A stretch of DNA of 64,000 nt from the NCBI RefSeq assembly GCF_010730745.1, contig NZ_AP022615.1, positions 62,001 to 126,000 of the forward strand, given 5' to 3'. Source of the DNA: Mycobacterium heidelbergense (GTDB taxonomy: Bacteria; Actinomycetota; Actinomycetes; Mycobacteriales; Mycobacteriaceae). A model generated the notes under the pieces. The model was not told where the DNA came from, searched no databases, and saw only the letters and a program-made list of their open reading frames with translations. This document shows, in pieces, positions 46,497 through 57,950 of the stretch. The position numbers were made by a program, and so were the translations under genes. Position 1 is the stretch's first letter, and each line of letters opens with the position of its first letter.

Positions 46497-47056
46497 GCGT
46501 TGACGCGTCCCAGGTAGCTGCCGTCACGGGAGTCCACCTTCAGCTTGTCGCCGGTGTTGATGAACAACGGCACCTGGAGCTCGGCACCGGTCTCCACGGT
46601 CGCCGGCTTGGTGCCCGCGCTGGACCGGTCGCCCTGCAGGCCAGGCTCGGTGTGGGTGACCACGAGTTCGACGGTCACCGGCAGCTCGAGGTACAGCGGC
46701 GCACCGTTGTGGAACGCCACCTGCACGGGCAGCCCCTCCAGCAGGAAGCGGGCGGCGTCGCCGACCAGCGACTCCGGCAGCGGGTGCTGCTCGTAGTCCG
46801 CGCTGTCCATGAACACGAAGTCGGAGCCGTCGCGGTACAGGTAGGTGGCATCGCGGCGGTCGACGGTGGCGGTGTCCACCTTCACCCCGGCGTTGTACGT
46901 CTTGTCGACGACCTTGCCCGAGAGCACGTTCTTGAGCTTGGTGCGCACGAACGCCGGGCCCTTGCCCGGTTTGACGTGCTGAAACTCGACGATCTGCCAC
47001 AGCTGGCCGTCGATCGCCAGCACCAGTCCGTTCTTGAAGTCGGCAGTCGTTGCCAC
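46493..47056 (-). CDS. efp: Translation elongation factor P
   Basis: Relieves ribosome stalling at polyproline. The 187-residue, three-domain protein has the domain I loop HVKPGKGPAF with tip Lys32, VDKTYNAGVKVDTATVDRR and the C-terminal OB domains ending GSYLGRVNA. No EpmA/EpmB modification genes are in view. Polyproline proteins in this same window (the Pro-rich membrane protein at 60815) would need it. The GTG start lies 14 bases after pepQ. Confidence 0.96.
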   Translation of the reverse strand: MATTADFKNGLVLAIDGQLWQIVEFQHVKPGKGPAFVRTKLKNVLSGKVVDKTYNAGVKVDTATVDRRDATYLYRDGSDFVFMDSADYEQHPLPESLVGDAARFLLEGLPVQVAFHNGAPLYLELPVTVELVVTHTEPGLQGDRSSAGTKPATVETGAELQVPLFINTGDKLKVDSRDGSYLGRVNA

Positions 47057-47070
47057 GGTCGGTATGTCTC

Positions 47071-48174
47071 CTACAGGATGGCCAGTTCCTTGGGGAACCG
47101 GGTCAGCAGTTCTGGGTTTTCACCGGCCACTACCAAGGTGTCCTCGATGCGGACACCACCGCGGCCGGGTAAATAGACGCCGGGCTCCACGGTCACGACG
47201 GAGCCCGCAAGCAGTGTACCGGCGGAGGTGGCCCCGATCCCCGGCGCTTCGTGGATCTCCAGGCCCACGCCGTGCCCCAGGCCGTGGCCGAACTGCTCGC
47301 CGTAGCCGGCGTCGGCGATCAGCCGGCGGGCCGCCGCGTCCACGTCGCGCAGGCCGGCGCCGGGCTTCAGCGCCTCCCGGCCGGCCCGCTGCGCCTCGGC
47401 GACCAGCTGATAGATCTCGAGCTGCCAGGCCGCGGCTTTACCAGCCTTGCCGAGGACGAACGTGCGCGTCATGTCGGAGTGGTAGCCGGCGACCAGCGCG
47501 CCGAAGTCGATCTTGACGAAATCGCCGTCCTCCAGCACCGCGTCGGTCGGGCGGTGGTGCGGGATCGCCGAGTTCGGCCCGGCGGCCACGATCGTCTCGA
47601 ACGAGACCGCGTCCGCGCCGTGGTCGAGCATCAGGGAATCCAGCTCGCGGCTCACCTCCCGTTCCGACCGGCCCGCCCGCAGGCCGCCGCGGGCCATCAG
47701 ATCGGTCAGCGCGGCGTCGGCCGCCTCGCAGGCCAGCCGCAGCAGCGCCACCTCGCCGGCGTCCTTGACCTCGCGCAGCGCCTCCACGGTTCCGGCGGCC
47801 CGCACCAGCTCGGTCGCCCCCCCGCGCTCCTCCACCGCGCAGGTCAGCGCGTCGAAGCCGTCGACGGTGACGGCGTTGCTTTCGAAACCCAGCTTCCCCA
47901 CGTCCGCGTCGGCGGCCCACCCCGCCAGGTAGCGCCCGACGGCCCGCTCGATGGCGACCTCGAGGTCGGGTGCCTGCTCCGCGGCCTGGGTGCGGTAGCG
48001 GCCGTCGGTGGCCAGCACGGGGGCGCGGTCGTCGGCGAACACCAGCAACGCGCCGTTCGATCCGGTGAATCCCGACAGGTATCGCACGTTGACCAGGTCC
48101 GTGACCAGCATCGCGTCCAGCCCGCTGCCCCCGATGTGCGCTTTCAGATTGTATCGACGCTGGGAATATGTCAC
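47071..48174 (-). CDS. pepQ: Xaa-Pro aminopeptidase/dipeptidase (M24B)
   Basis: A 367-residue metallopeptidase cleaving X-Pro bonds. The creatinase-like N-terminal domain is followed by the pita-bread domain with metal ligands in KIDFGALVAGYHSDMTRTF (Asp, Asp), GHGLGHGVGLEIHEAP (His, Glu) and VRIEDTLVV (Glu). It matches Rv2535c. The GTG start is preceded by TACCGT at 8 bases, a leaderless arrangement, and it heads the pepQ-efp-nusB-decarboxylase transcript. Confidence 0.94.
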   Translation of the reverse strand: MTYSQRRYNLKAHIGGSGLDAMLVTDLVNVRYLSGFTGSNGALLVFADDRAPVLATDGRYRTQAAEQAPDLEVAIERAVGRYLAGWAADADVGKLGFESNAVTVDGFDALTCAVEERGGATELVRAAGTVEALREVKDAGEVALLRLACEAADAALTDLMARGGLRAGRSEREVSRELDSLMLDHGADAVSFETIVAAGPNSAIPHHRPTDAVLEDGDFVKIDFGALVAGYHSDMTRTFVLGKAGKAAAWQLEIYQLVAEAQRAGREALKPGAGLRDVDAAARRLIADAGYGEQFGHGLGHGVGLEIHEAPGIGATSAGTLLAGSVVTVEPGVYLPGRGGVRIEDTLVVAGENPELLTRFPKELAIL

Positions 48175-48182
48175 GGCTCTTG

Positions 48183-48199
48183 ACGGTACTCGCTACGCT
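48183..48199. promoter_or_regulatory. Overlapping divergent leaderless promoters of pepQ and the B-4DMT gene
   Basis: On the minus strand TACCGT (48183-48188) lies eight bases from the pepQ GTG. On the plus strand TACGCT (48194-48199) lies eight bases from the ATG at 48208. The two starts are only 33 bases apart, so each promoter's upstream part must lie within or beyond the other gene's start, and polymerases would compete. Confidence 0.5.
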
Positions 48200-48207
48200 T
48201 TCCCTCC

Positions 48208-48885
48208 ATGAGGAACTGGATGCTGCGCGGACTGGCGTTTGCCGCGGCCATGGTCGTCGTCCGTTTGTTTCAAGGGGCACTGATCAACGCCTGGCAGACG
48301 CAGGCCGGGCTGATCAGTGTGCTGCTGCTGCTTCTGTTCGTGATCGGCGTCGCCGTGTGGGGGGTGATCGACGGCCGAGCCGACGCCGTGGCACACCCGG
48401 ATCCGGATCGCCGCGAGGATCTGGCGATGACCTGGCTGCTGGCCGGCCTGGTCGCGGGGTTCCTCAGCGGCGCCGTCTCCTGGCTCATCGCGCTGGTGTA
48501 CACGGCCCTGTACACCGGGGGCCTGATCAATGAGGTGACGACGTTCGCGGCGTTCACCGCGCTCATCGTCTTCCTGCCGGGGATCATCGGGGTGACCGCC
48601 GGCCGCTGGCAGGTGGACCGCAATCCGCCGCCCCGCCGCGAGGCCGCGGCGGACGAGGAGCGGGCCGACACCGACGTCTTCTCCGCGGTCCGCGCCGACG
48701 ACGCGCCCACCGGCGAGATCCCCGCGCAGGCGGCGGCCGGGGCCCAGGCCGAGGAACACACCGCGGCGATCGCGACCGCCGAGCGCGACGCGCCCACCGA
48801 GGCGATCGCGACGGCCCAGCCCGACGCGCCCACCGAGGCGATCCCCACCGCCGCCGACGACGACGCGAAGACCGATCAGCCCTAG
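48208..48885 (+). CDS. B-4DMT family membrane protein (Rv2536-like)
   Basis: A 225-residue protein with four predicted membrane helices (about residues 6-27, 35-54, 74-98 and 108-132). A soluble Ala/Asp/Glu-rich tail follows, with the repeated phrases AIATAERDAPTE and AIATAQPDAPTE. Databases place Rv2536 homologues in the B-4DMT group of half-size drug/metabolite transporters; transport is unproven. The stop lies two bases from the end of the opposing aroQ gene. Confidence 0.85.
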   Translation: MRNWMLRGLAFAAAMVVVRLFQGALINAWQTQAGLISVLLLLLFVIGVAVWGVIDGRADAVAHPDPDRREDLAMTWLLAGLVAGFLSGAVSWLIALVYTALYTGGLINEVTTFAAFTALIVFLPGIIGVTAGRWQVDRNPPPRREAAADEERADTDVFSAVRADDAPTGEIPAQAAAGAQAEEHTAAIATAERDAPTEAIATAQPDAPTEAIPTAADDDAKTDQP

Positions 48886-48887
48886 GA

Positions 48888-49322
48888 TTAGCCCGTCGTC
48901 GGCTCGGCCAGGTAGCGCAGGGCGAGCAGGTAGCCCTGGATTCCCAGCCCGACGATCACGCCGGTCGCGACGGGGCTGATGTAGGAGTGGCGCCGAAACT
49001 CCTCGCGCGCATGCACATTGGAGATGTGCACCTCGATCAGCGGCGCGCTCAGCTCGGCGCACGCGTCGCGCAGCGCGACCGAGGTGTGGGTGAGGCCCCC
49101 GGCGTTGAGGATCACCGGTTCGCCGGCGTCGGCGGCCGAATGGATCCAGTCCAGCAGTTGGGCTTCGTCATCGGTCTGCCGCACAACGGCTTTCAGGCCG
49201 AGGGCGGCGGCCTCGCGCTCGATCAGCGCGGCCAGCTGGTCGTGTGTCGTGTCCCCGTACACGTCGGGCTCGCGCCGGCCCAGCCGGCCCAGGTTCGGGC
49301 CGTTGATCACGTGCACGGTCAT
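48888..49322 (-). CDS. aroQ: 3-dehydroquinate dehydratase, type II
   Basis: Third shikimate step, 3-dehydroquinate to 3-dehydroshikimate. The 144-residue type II enzyme has NGPNLGRLGRREPDVYG with the catalytic Arg and Tyr, GGLTHTSVALRDA, and HISNVHAREEFRRHS with the catalytic His. The gene is called aroD in M. tuberculosis (Rv2537c). The ATG overlaps the aroB stop, so it is the last gene of the aroC-aroK-aroB-aroQ group. Confidence 0.97.
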   Translation of the reverse strand: MTVHVINGPNLGRLGRREPDVYGDTTHDQLAALIEREAAALGLKAVVRQTDDEAQLLDWIHSAADAGEPVILNAGGLTHTSVALRDACAELSAPLIEVHISNVHAREEFRRHSYISPVATGVIVGLGIQGYLLALRYLAEPTTG

Positions 49323-50416
49323 CGGGCCTCCAGCCCCGCTAGCCCGTCATAGGCGGCCGCCAGCAGCGACGGGTCCGGGCCCGTCAACCGGCCCGGCTTG
49401 GCCAGCCCGTCGAGGACGACGAACCGCAGCACTCCGGCGCGGGTCTTCTTGTCCCCGGCCATGTATTCCAGCAGCTGCGGCAGCGCGTCGGCGTCGTAGC
49501 CGACCGGCAGGCCGAGCGAGGTCAGGATGCTGCGGTGCCGTTCGGCGGTGGCGTCGTCGAGCCGGCCGGCGAGCCGGGCCAGCTCCGCGGCGAACACCAG
49601 GCCCACCGACACCGCGGCGCCGTGGCGCCACCGGTAGCGCTCCCGGCGCTCGATCGCGTGCGCCAAAGTGTGTCCGTAGTTGAGGATTTCGCGCAGCTCG
49701 GACTCCTTCTCGTCGGCGGCGACGACCTCCGCCTTGACCGCGACGGCGCGCCGGATCAGCTCCGGCAGCACGTCGCCCGCCGGGTCCAGCGCGGCCCGCG
49801 GGTCGGACTCGATGAGGTCCAGGATCACCGGGTCGGCGATGAACCCCGCCTTGACCACCTCGGCCATCCCGGCGACGAGTTCGTTGCGCGGCAACGTTTT
49901 CAGCGCCGCCAGGTCGACCAGGACCGCGAGCGGCTGATGGAACGCGCCGACCAGGTTCTTGCCCGCCTCGGTGTTGATGCCGGTCTTGCCGCCGACGGCC
50001 GCGTCGACCATGCCGAGCAGCGTGGTGGGCACGTGCACGATGTCGACGCCGCGCAGCCAGGTGGCCGCCGCGAAGCCGGCGACGTCGGTGGCCGCGCCGC
50101 CGCCGAGGCTGACCAAGGCGTCCTTGCGGCCGATCCCGATGCGGCCCAACACTTCCCAGATGAATCCCACGACGGGCAGGTCCTTGCCGGCCTCGGCGTC
50201 CGGGATCTCGATGCGGTGTGTGTCAATCCCCTTGTCGGCCAAGCGGTTTCGGATATCCTCGGCGGCTTCCGCCAGCACCGGCTGGTGCAGGATCGCGACG
50301 CGGTGCCGGCCGGCGAGCAGGCCTTCCAGCTCGCCCGTCAGCCCGGTGCCGATCACCACCGGGTACGGCGGCTCGACGGCCACCCGCACGGTGACCGGTG
50401 CGCTGGTGCCGGTCAT
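49319..50416 (-). CDS. aroB: 3-dehydroquinate synthase
   Basis: Second shikimate step, an NAD- and metal-dependent cyclisation of DAHP. The 365-residue protein has the NAD-binding GGGAATDVAGFAAATWLRG, GKTGINTEAGKNLVGAFHQP, and metal ligands in the EVVKAG and ILNYGHTLAHAIE segments. It overlaps aroK and aroQ by four bases each. Confidence 0.97.
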   Translation of the reverse strand: MTGTSAPVTVRVAVEPPYPVVIGTGLTGELEGLLAGRHRVAILHQPVLAEAAEDIRNRLADKGIDTHRIEIPDAEAGKDLPVVGFIWEVLGRIGIGRKDALVSLGGGAATDVAGFAAATWLRGVDIVHVPTTLLGMVDAAVGGKTGINTEAGKNLVGAFHQPLAVLVDLAALKTLPRNELVAGMAEVVKAGFIADPVILDLIESDPRAALDPAGDVLPELIRRAVAVKAEVVAADEKESELREILNYGHTLAHAIERRERYRWRHGAAVSVGLVFAAELARLAGRLDDATAERHRSILTSLGLPVGYDADALPQLLEYMAGDKKTRAGVLRFVVLDGLAKPGRLTGPDPSLLAAAYDGLAGLEAR

Positions 50417-50970
50417 GTGGCCGCCTGGCTCGGGCTGGGTGCCGGCAGCCGCTCCGCCTCCAAGCGAGCCTCCAAGCGAGAAAGAATGTAGCGGACCACC
50501 GCCCCGGGATTGCGCCGGTTGGTGTCGACCCGGATGGTCGCGACACGCCGGTAGAGCGGGGTCCGTTCCGCCGCCAGGGCTTTGAATTTCGCCGCGCGGT
50601 CTCCCCCGGCCAGCAGCGGTCGCACGGTGCTGCCGCCGGTGCGCCGGACGCCTTCGGCGGCGCCGATCTCCAGGTAGACGACGGTGTGGCCGGCGAGCGC
50701 CTCGCGCACCCCCGGGCTGGTGACGGCTCCGCCGCCGAGCGACACCACGCCGTCGTGCTCGGCCAGCGCGGCGCGCACCACGTCCTCCTCGATGCGGCGG
50801 AACTCCGCCTCCCCGTCGGTGGCGAAGATGTCGGCGATGGTGCGGCCGGTCCGCTGCTCGATCGCCACGTCGGTGTCGAGCAGGCCGACCCCGAGCGCCC
50901 TGGCCAGCCGCCGCCCGATGGTGGACTTGCCGGAGCCCGGCAGCCCGACGAGTACCGCCCTGGGCGCCAT
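50413..50970 (-). CDS. aroK: Shikimate kinase
   Basis: Phosphorylates shikimate with ATP. The 185-residue P-loop kinase has Walker A GLPGSGKST, the shikimate-binding Asp in LLDTDVAIEQRTGRTIADIF, the GGGAV loop and a lid Arg in STVRPLLAG. It is slightly longer than M. tuberculosis AroK because of a C-terminal tail. Its ATG shares one base with the aroC stop (TGATG). Confidence 0.96.
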   Translation of the reverse strand: MAPRAVLVGLPGSGKSTIGRRLARALGVGLLDTDVAIEQRTGRTIADIFATDGEAEFRRIEEDVVRAALAEHDGVVSLGGGAVTSPGVREALAGHTVVYLEIGAAEGVRRTGGSTVRPLLAGGDRAAKFKALAAERTPLYRRVATIRVDTNRRNPGAVVRYILSRLEARLEAERLPAPSPSQAAT

Positions 50971-52175
50971 CACGCGGTACCCCGCGCGGCCGGGGATTCC
51001 CGGTCGGCGACCGCGCGCCGGTACGCCTCGGCGTTGCGGCGGGTCTCGGCCAGCGAGTCGCCGCCGAACTTCTGCAGCGCCGCGCGGGCCAGCACCAGCG
51101 CCACCATGGTCTCGACCACGACCCCGGCGGCCGGCACCGCGCACACGTCGGAGCGCTGGTGGATGGCGACGGCCTCGTCGCCGGTGGCCATGTCGACGGT
51201 GGCCAGCGCCCGCGGCACGGTCGAGATGGGCTTCATCGCGGCCCGCACCCGCAGCGGCTGGCCGTTCGTCATGCCGCCCTCCAGCCCACCGGCGCGGTTG
51301 GTCGAGCGGACGACGCCGTCGGGCCCGGGGTACATCTCGTCGTGGGCGCGGCTGCCGCGGCGGCGTGCGGTCTCGAAGCCGTCGCCGATCTCGACGCCCT
51401 TGATCGCCTGGATTCCCATGACGGCGGCGGCCAGCTGGCCGTCGAGCCGGTTGTCGCCGCTGGTGAACGATCCCAGCCCGACGGGCAGGCCCAGCGCCAC
51501 GACCTCGACCACGCCGCCGAGGGTGTCGCCGTCCTTCTTGGCCGCCTCGATCTCGGCGATCATTGACTTCTCGGCGGCCTTGTCGAATGCGCGGACCGGG
51601 CTGGCGTCGATGGCGGGCAGGTCCTCGGCCCGCGGCGGCGGGCCGTCGTAGGGCACCGACGGGCCGATCGCGATGACGTGGGAGAGCACCTCGACGCCCA
51701 GCGCCTGACGCAGAAACAACCGCGCGACGGTCCCCGCCGCCACCCGGGCCGCGGTCTCGCGGGCGCTGGCCCGCTCCAGCACCGGGCGGGCGTCGTCGAA
51801 GCCGTACTTGAGCATGCCCGCGTAGTCGGCGTGGCCTGGCCGGGGCCGGGTGAGCGGGGCGTTGCGGGCCGAATTTTCCAGGTCGGCGGGGTCGACCGGG
51901 TCGGCGGCCATCACGGTTTCCCACTTGGGCCATTCGGTGTTGCCGATCTCGATGGCGATGGGCCCGCCCAGCGTGACGCCATGGCGTATCCCGGACAGCA
52001 CGGTCACCGCGTCGCGCTCGAACGCCATCCGCGCGCCGCGACCGTAGCCCAGCCGGCGGCGGGCCAGCTGGTCGGCGATGTCGGTCGACGTGACCTCCAC
52101 GCCGGCGACCATGCCGTCGACCACGGCCACCAACGCGCGGCCGTGCGACTCCCCGGCGGTGATCCAGCTCAACAC
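50970..52175 (-). CDS. aroC: Chorismate synthase
   Basis: Last shikimate step, making chorismate with reduced FMN. The 401-residue protein equals M. tuberculosis AroF (Rv2540c) in length. It has GESHGRALVAVVDGMVAG near residue 8, GYGRGARM, RPGHADYAGMLKYG and SGDNRLDGQL. The start is the GTG of VLSWITAGESHG, with GGAAG upstream. A hairpin separates it from the prepilin peptidase gene. Confidence 0.97.
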   Translation of the reverse strand: MLSWITAGESHGRALVAVVDGMVAGVEVTSTDIADQLARRRLGYGRGARMAFERDAVTVLSGIRHGVTLGGPIAIEIGNTEWPKWETVMAADPVDPADLENSARNAPLTRPRPGHADYAGMLKYGFDDARPVLERASARETAARVAAGTVARLFLRQALGVEVLSHVIAIGPSVPYDGPPPRAEDLPAIDASPVRAFDKAAEKSMIAEIEAAKKDGDTLGGVVEVVALGLPVGLGSFTSGDNRLDGQLAAAVMGIQAIKGVEIGDGFETARRRGSRAHDEMYPGPDGVVRSTNRAGGLEGGMTNGQPLRVRAAMKPISTVPRALATVDMATGDEAVAIHQRSDVCAVPAAGVVVETMVALVLARAALQKFGGDSLAETRRNAEAYRRAVADRESPAARGTA

Positions 52176-52216
52176 CCGACCATCTTCCCACGCCGCGGCC
52201 GATGCCCCGTTCACGC

Positions 52217-52279
52217 CGTTGACTCTGCGCCCACCAGGCAAAAGTACGAGTAGAGACCCTGGTGGACGCAGAATCAACG
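52217..52279. repeat. 22-bp inverted repeat spanning the prepilin-peptidase stop codon
   Basis: CGTTGACTCTGCGCCCACCAGG (52217-52238) faces CCTGGTGGACGCAGAATCAACG (52258-52279); 20 of 22 positions pair and both exceptions are C/T differences that can form G-U pairs in RNA. The right arm contains the stop codon of the A24 peptidase gene (52274-52276). It may end that transcript before aroC. In M. tuberculosis about ten genes lie at this junction. Confidence 0.7.
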
Positions 52280-52690
52280 CAGGAGTGGGAGCAAGACCAG
52301 CCCGGTGGCCAGGCACATCGACGGGCCGTGCGGCACGCAGCGCACGCCTCGCCACCCGGCGACCACACCGCAGAGCGCGGTCAACAGCGGCGCGCCCAGC
52401 GCCGCCAGGAACCACACCCCGGCGCCGAAGCAGCCGGCGAGCCCGCCCAGGCCGATCGCCAGCTTGACGTCGCCGGCGCCCATGCCCGCCGGGGCCGCCA
52501 GGTGCACCAGCAGGTACGTCCCGGCCAGCGCCGCCGCCCCCGCCAGCGCGGGCAACCCACGGCCGGCCAAGCCGGCGGCCAGCAGGATCGCGCCGGCCCC
52601 GGGCAGCGTCAACCAGTTGGGCAGCCGGCGTTGCCGGATGTCGTAGCCGCTCAGCGCCCCCATCCACAGCAGCACCGCCCCCGCCAGCAT
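52274..52690 (-). CDS. A24-family prepilin peptidase (Rv2551c-like)
   Basis: A small (138-residue) polytopic aspartic protease of the TadV/FppA type, without the N-methyltransferase domain. The two catalytic aspartates are Asp17 (SGYDIRQRRLPN) and Asp74 (GMGAGDVKL, the GxGD motif). It would process type IV/Flp prepilins at the membrane; no pilin gene is in this window. It is ten bases after aroE on the same strand. Confidence 0.9.
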   Translation of the reverse strand: MLAGAVLLWMGALSGYDIRQRRLPNWLTLPGAGAILLAAGLAGRGLPALAGAAALAGTYLLVHLAAPAGMGAGDVKLAIGLGGLAGCFGAGVWFLAALGAPLLTALCGVVAGWRGVRCVPHGPSMCLATGLVLLPLLR

Positions 52691-52700
52691 GCCCGGCAGG

Positions 52701-53507
52701 CTAACGCAGCGCGGCCGCCATCGCCGCTCGCGGCGCGGGCAGCCCGGTGAACTGCTCCACCTGGGAAAACGCCTGATGCAGCAGCATCTGCAGGCCGCCG
52801 ATCACCCGGCCGCCGGCGGCGGCCACCGCGTCGGCCAGCGGCGTGGGCCACGGATCGTAGACGGCGTCCAGCAGCACCGGCACCCCCGCGAGCGCCTCGG
52901 CATACCGCGCCGCCACGTCAGCCGGCAGCGTGTTGACCAGCGCCTGAGCGGCCGCCACCTCTGCGGCCAACGAATCGCTGTCCGGTTCGCAGAACCGGAC
53001 GGTCACCCCGACCCGGCCGCCCAGGTCCACCAGCCGGGCCGCCTTCTGCGCGTCCCGCGCCACGACGGTGATGCCGGTGACGCCGAGCCCGGCCAGGCCC
53101 ACGACGGCCGCCGGCGCGGTGCCGCCCGATCCACAGACCAGCGCCCGTCCCGAGACCGGGCCCAGCGCGCCAGCCACCCCGTCGACGTCGGTGTTGTCGG
53201 CCCGCCAGCCGGCCGGCGTGCGCACCAGGGTGTTGGCCGACCCGACCAGGGCCGCGCGCTCGGTGCGCTCGTCGGCGAAGTCCAGGGCGGCGAACTTGCC
53301 CGGCGCGGTCACCGACACGCCGACCCACTCCGGCCCCAGGCCCGAAACCACCGCCGGCAGCTCCTCGGCGCCGCACTCGATGCGCTCGTAGGTCCAGTCG
53401 TGCAGGCCCAGCGCCCGATACGCGGCTAGGTGCAGGTCCGGGGACTTCGAATGGGCGATGGGGCGCCCGAGCACCCCGGCCTTTCTAGCGCGCTGAATCG
53501 AGGACAC
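52701..53507 (-). CDS. aroE: Shikimate dehydrogenase
   Basis: Reduces 3-dehydroshikimate with NADPH. The 268-residue protein has the substrate site PIAHSKSPDLH near residue 17, VSVTAPGKFAAL, NTLVRTPAGWRADNTDVDG and the nucleotide loop GSGGTAPAAV. Many shikimate dehydrogenases have VTxPxK; here it is VTAPGK. The GTG at 53507 (VSSIQRARKAGVLG) matches the M. tuberculosis N-terminus in length, so the start lies inside the mltG coding end (23-base overlap). Confidence 0.94.
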   Translation of the reverse strand: MSSIQRARKAGVLGRPIAHSKSPDLHLAAYRALGLHDWTYERIECGAEELPAVVSGLGPEWVGVSVTAPGKFAALDFADERTERAALVGSANTLVRTPAGWRADNTDVDGVAGALGPVSGRALVCGSGGTAPAAVVGLAGLGVTGITVVARDAQKAARLVDLGGRVGVTVRFCEPDSDSLAAEVAAAQALVNTLPADVAARYAEALAGVPVLLDAVYDPWPTPLADAVAAAGGRVIGGLQMLLHQAFSQVEQFTGLPAPRAAMAAALR

Positions 53508-54696
53508 CGTTGCGCTTAGCCAGCTCGATATTGGCCAAATGCTGTTGATAATCCTTGGTGAACAGCGTCGTGCCCTGGGCGTCGATGGTGACGAAGTACA
53601 GCCAGTCACCCGGCTGGGGATGCTCGGCCGCGCGCAGCGCGTCGACGCCGGGCGAACAGATCGCCGTGGCGGGCAGGCCCTGGGACACGTAGGTGTTCCA
53701 GGGGGTCCGCTGGGCGCGGTCGCCGTCGGTGGTGGCCACCTCGCGGCGGTCCAGCGGATAGTTCACCGTCGAATCGAATTCCAGCGTGTGGTGGGCGTGC
53801 AGGCGGTTGTAGATGACCTGCGCCACCTTGGGAAAGTCCTGCGAGTCGGCCTCCTGCTGCACCAGCGACCCCACCACCAGGATGTCGTACGGCGACAGCC
53901 CCATTGCCTGGGCGGAGTCCAGCAGGCCGGACTTCATGTACTCCACGGCGCCGGCGCTGATCAGGCCCGTCAGGATGCTTTCGGCCGACGCCGCGGGGTC
54001 GACGTTGAAGGTCCCCGGCGCGATCAGGCCCTCGATCCTGCGGTGGTCCTTGCCCAGCTCGGTGACCGGCTCGATGGCCCACGGCGGCACCGCCAGCACC
54101 GCGGGCGCGCTGTTGCCGGCCGCCGCGCGCAGGGCGTCCACCGACACGCAGCGCCGGTTGCCGTCGAGGTCCACGCAGGTGGCCCGGGAGATCAGGGTGA
54201 GTATGCCGGGGTTGACCTTGTTGGTCTTCATGTCGGTGGTGTCGTCGAGCTGCCGGCCCTCCGGGATGACCAGCCGCCCCACCCGGTTGTTCGGGTCGGC
54301 CAGCCGCGCGACGGCGTTGGCCGCCGGGATCTCGGTGCGCAGGCGGTAGAAGCCGGGCTGGATCGAGTTGATCGCGCTGTTGCCGTGGGCGGCGTTGACG
54401 AACGCCCGCACCGTCTTGACCACCTGCTGGCTCTGCAGCGTCTCGCCGACCATGGTGGTCGAGTCGCCGGCCTGGACCTGGATGACGATGTCGCGCTGGC
54501 CGCCGCCGGTGTAGTCGTCGCCGGAGCCGAACACCACGTGCCACAGCTTGGTGCCGGCGAAGACGGCGGCCACCGCGACCACGACGATCAGCGCGAGCCC
54601 GACCCGGACGGCGAGGCGGCGCCGCTTCTTGCTCTGCTCTTCGCGCCGGCGCGCTTCTCGGGCGACGCGGCTGGTCCTGCGCGCGCTGTCAACCAC
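53485..54696 (-). CDS. mltG: Endolytic murein transglycosylase MltG (YceG-like)
   Basis: A 403-residue membrane-anchored enzyme that cuts nascent peptidoglycan. A basic cytoplasmic N-terminus (KKRRRLAVRV) is followed by one transmembrane helix (about residues 30-48). The YceG domain includes the catalytic Glu near residue 282 in GSLVQQEADSQDFPKVAQV, and YNRLHAHHTLEFDSTVNY. It matches Rv2553c. The GTG start overlaps the ruvX end by eight bases. Confidence 0.93.
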   Translation of the reverse strand: MVDSARRTSRVAREARRREEQSKKRRRLAVRVGLALIVVVAVAAVFAGTKLWHVVFGSGDDYTGGGQRDIVIQVQAGDSTTMVGETLQSQQVVKTVRAFVNAAHGNSAINSIQPGFYRLRTEIPAANAVARLADPNNRVGRLVIPEGRQLDDTTDMKTNKVNPGILTLISRATCVDLDGNRRCVSVDALRAAAGNSAPAVLAVPPWAIEPVTELGKDHRRIEGLIAPGTFNVDPAASAESILTGLISAGAVEYMKSGLLDSAQAMGLSPYDILVVGSLVQQEADSQDFPKVAQVIYNRLHAHHTLEFDSTVNYPLDRREVATTDGDRAQRTPWNTYVSQGLPATAICSPGVDALRAAEHPQPGDWLYFVTIDAQGTTLFTKDYQQHLANIELAKRNGVLDSAR

Positions 54697-55195
54697 GGGT
54701 GGCCCCCCGGCGCTGGTCGAGCCAGCTCTGCAGGATCGCCACCGCCGCCGCCTGGTCGATCACCGCCCGCTGCTCCTTGGCCCGCACCCCCGCCGCCCGC
54801 AGGGAACGCTGGGCGCTCACCGTGGTGAGCCGCTCGTCGGCGAGCCGCACCGGCGTGGGGGCGATCCGCGCGGCGAGGGCCTCGGCCACGTCGATGGCGT
54901 CTTTGGCCGACGCCCCGGTGCGGTCGGCCAGGGTGCGCGGCAGCCCGACGACGACCTCGACGGCCTCCAGCTCGGCGGCGAGCTGGGCCAGCCGGCGCAG
55001 GTGCCTGCCGGAACGGTCGCGGCGCACCGTTTCCACCGGGGTGGCCAGGATGCCGTCGGGGTCGCTGACGGCCACGCCGATGCGCACGCTACCCACGTCG
55101 ACGCCGATGCTTCTCCCGCGCCGCGGCCCCTGCCCCGGCTGATCCTGGTCAGGATCGCCGGGCCGGTCGGGTAGCCGGTGCTGTGCGGAAACCAC
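54689..55195 (-). CDS. ruvX: RuvX/YqgF-family RNase H-fold nuclease
   Basis: A 168-residue RNase H-like protein implicated in rRNA 5'-end processing and, in M. tuberculosis (Rv2554c), in Holliday-junction resolution. Core motifs are IGVDVGSVRIGVAVSDPDG with the catalytic Asp, VVGLPRTLADRTG and VRLADERLTTVSAQRSL, plus the last Asp in VIDQAAAVAILQ. It has a Pro/Asp-rich N-terminal tail. The GTG follows the alaS TGA without a gap. Confidence 0.93.
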   Translation of the reverse strand: MVSAQHRLPDRPGDPDQDQPGQGPRRGRSIGVDVGSVRIGVAVSDPDGILATPVETVRRDRSGRHLRRLAQLAAELEAVEVVVGLPRTLADRTGASAKDAIDVAEALAARIAPTPVRLADERLTTVSAQRSLRAAGVRAKEQRAVIDQAAAVAILQSWLDQRRGATRG

Positions 55196-57904
<2,709 letters not shown>

Positions 57905-57944
57905 TTCTCGTCCGCTTCTTCCTGTTGTTTGGGCGTTGGTTCCC

Positions 57945-57950
57945 AGCCTA
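57945..57950 (-). promoter_or_regulatory. Possible -10 hexamer (TAGGCT) of alaS
   Basis: TAGGCT fits TANNNT and would give a leader of roughly 35 bases. No T-box motif was seen in the 129-base gap. Confidence 0.4.
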
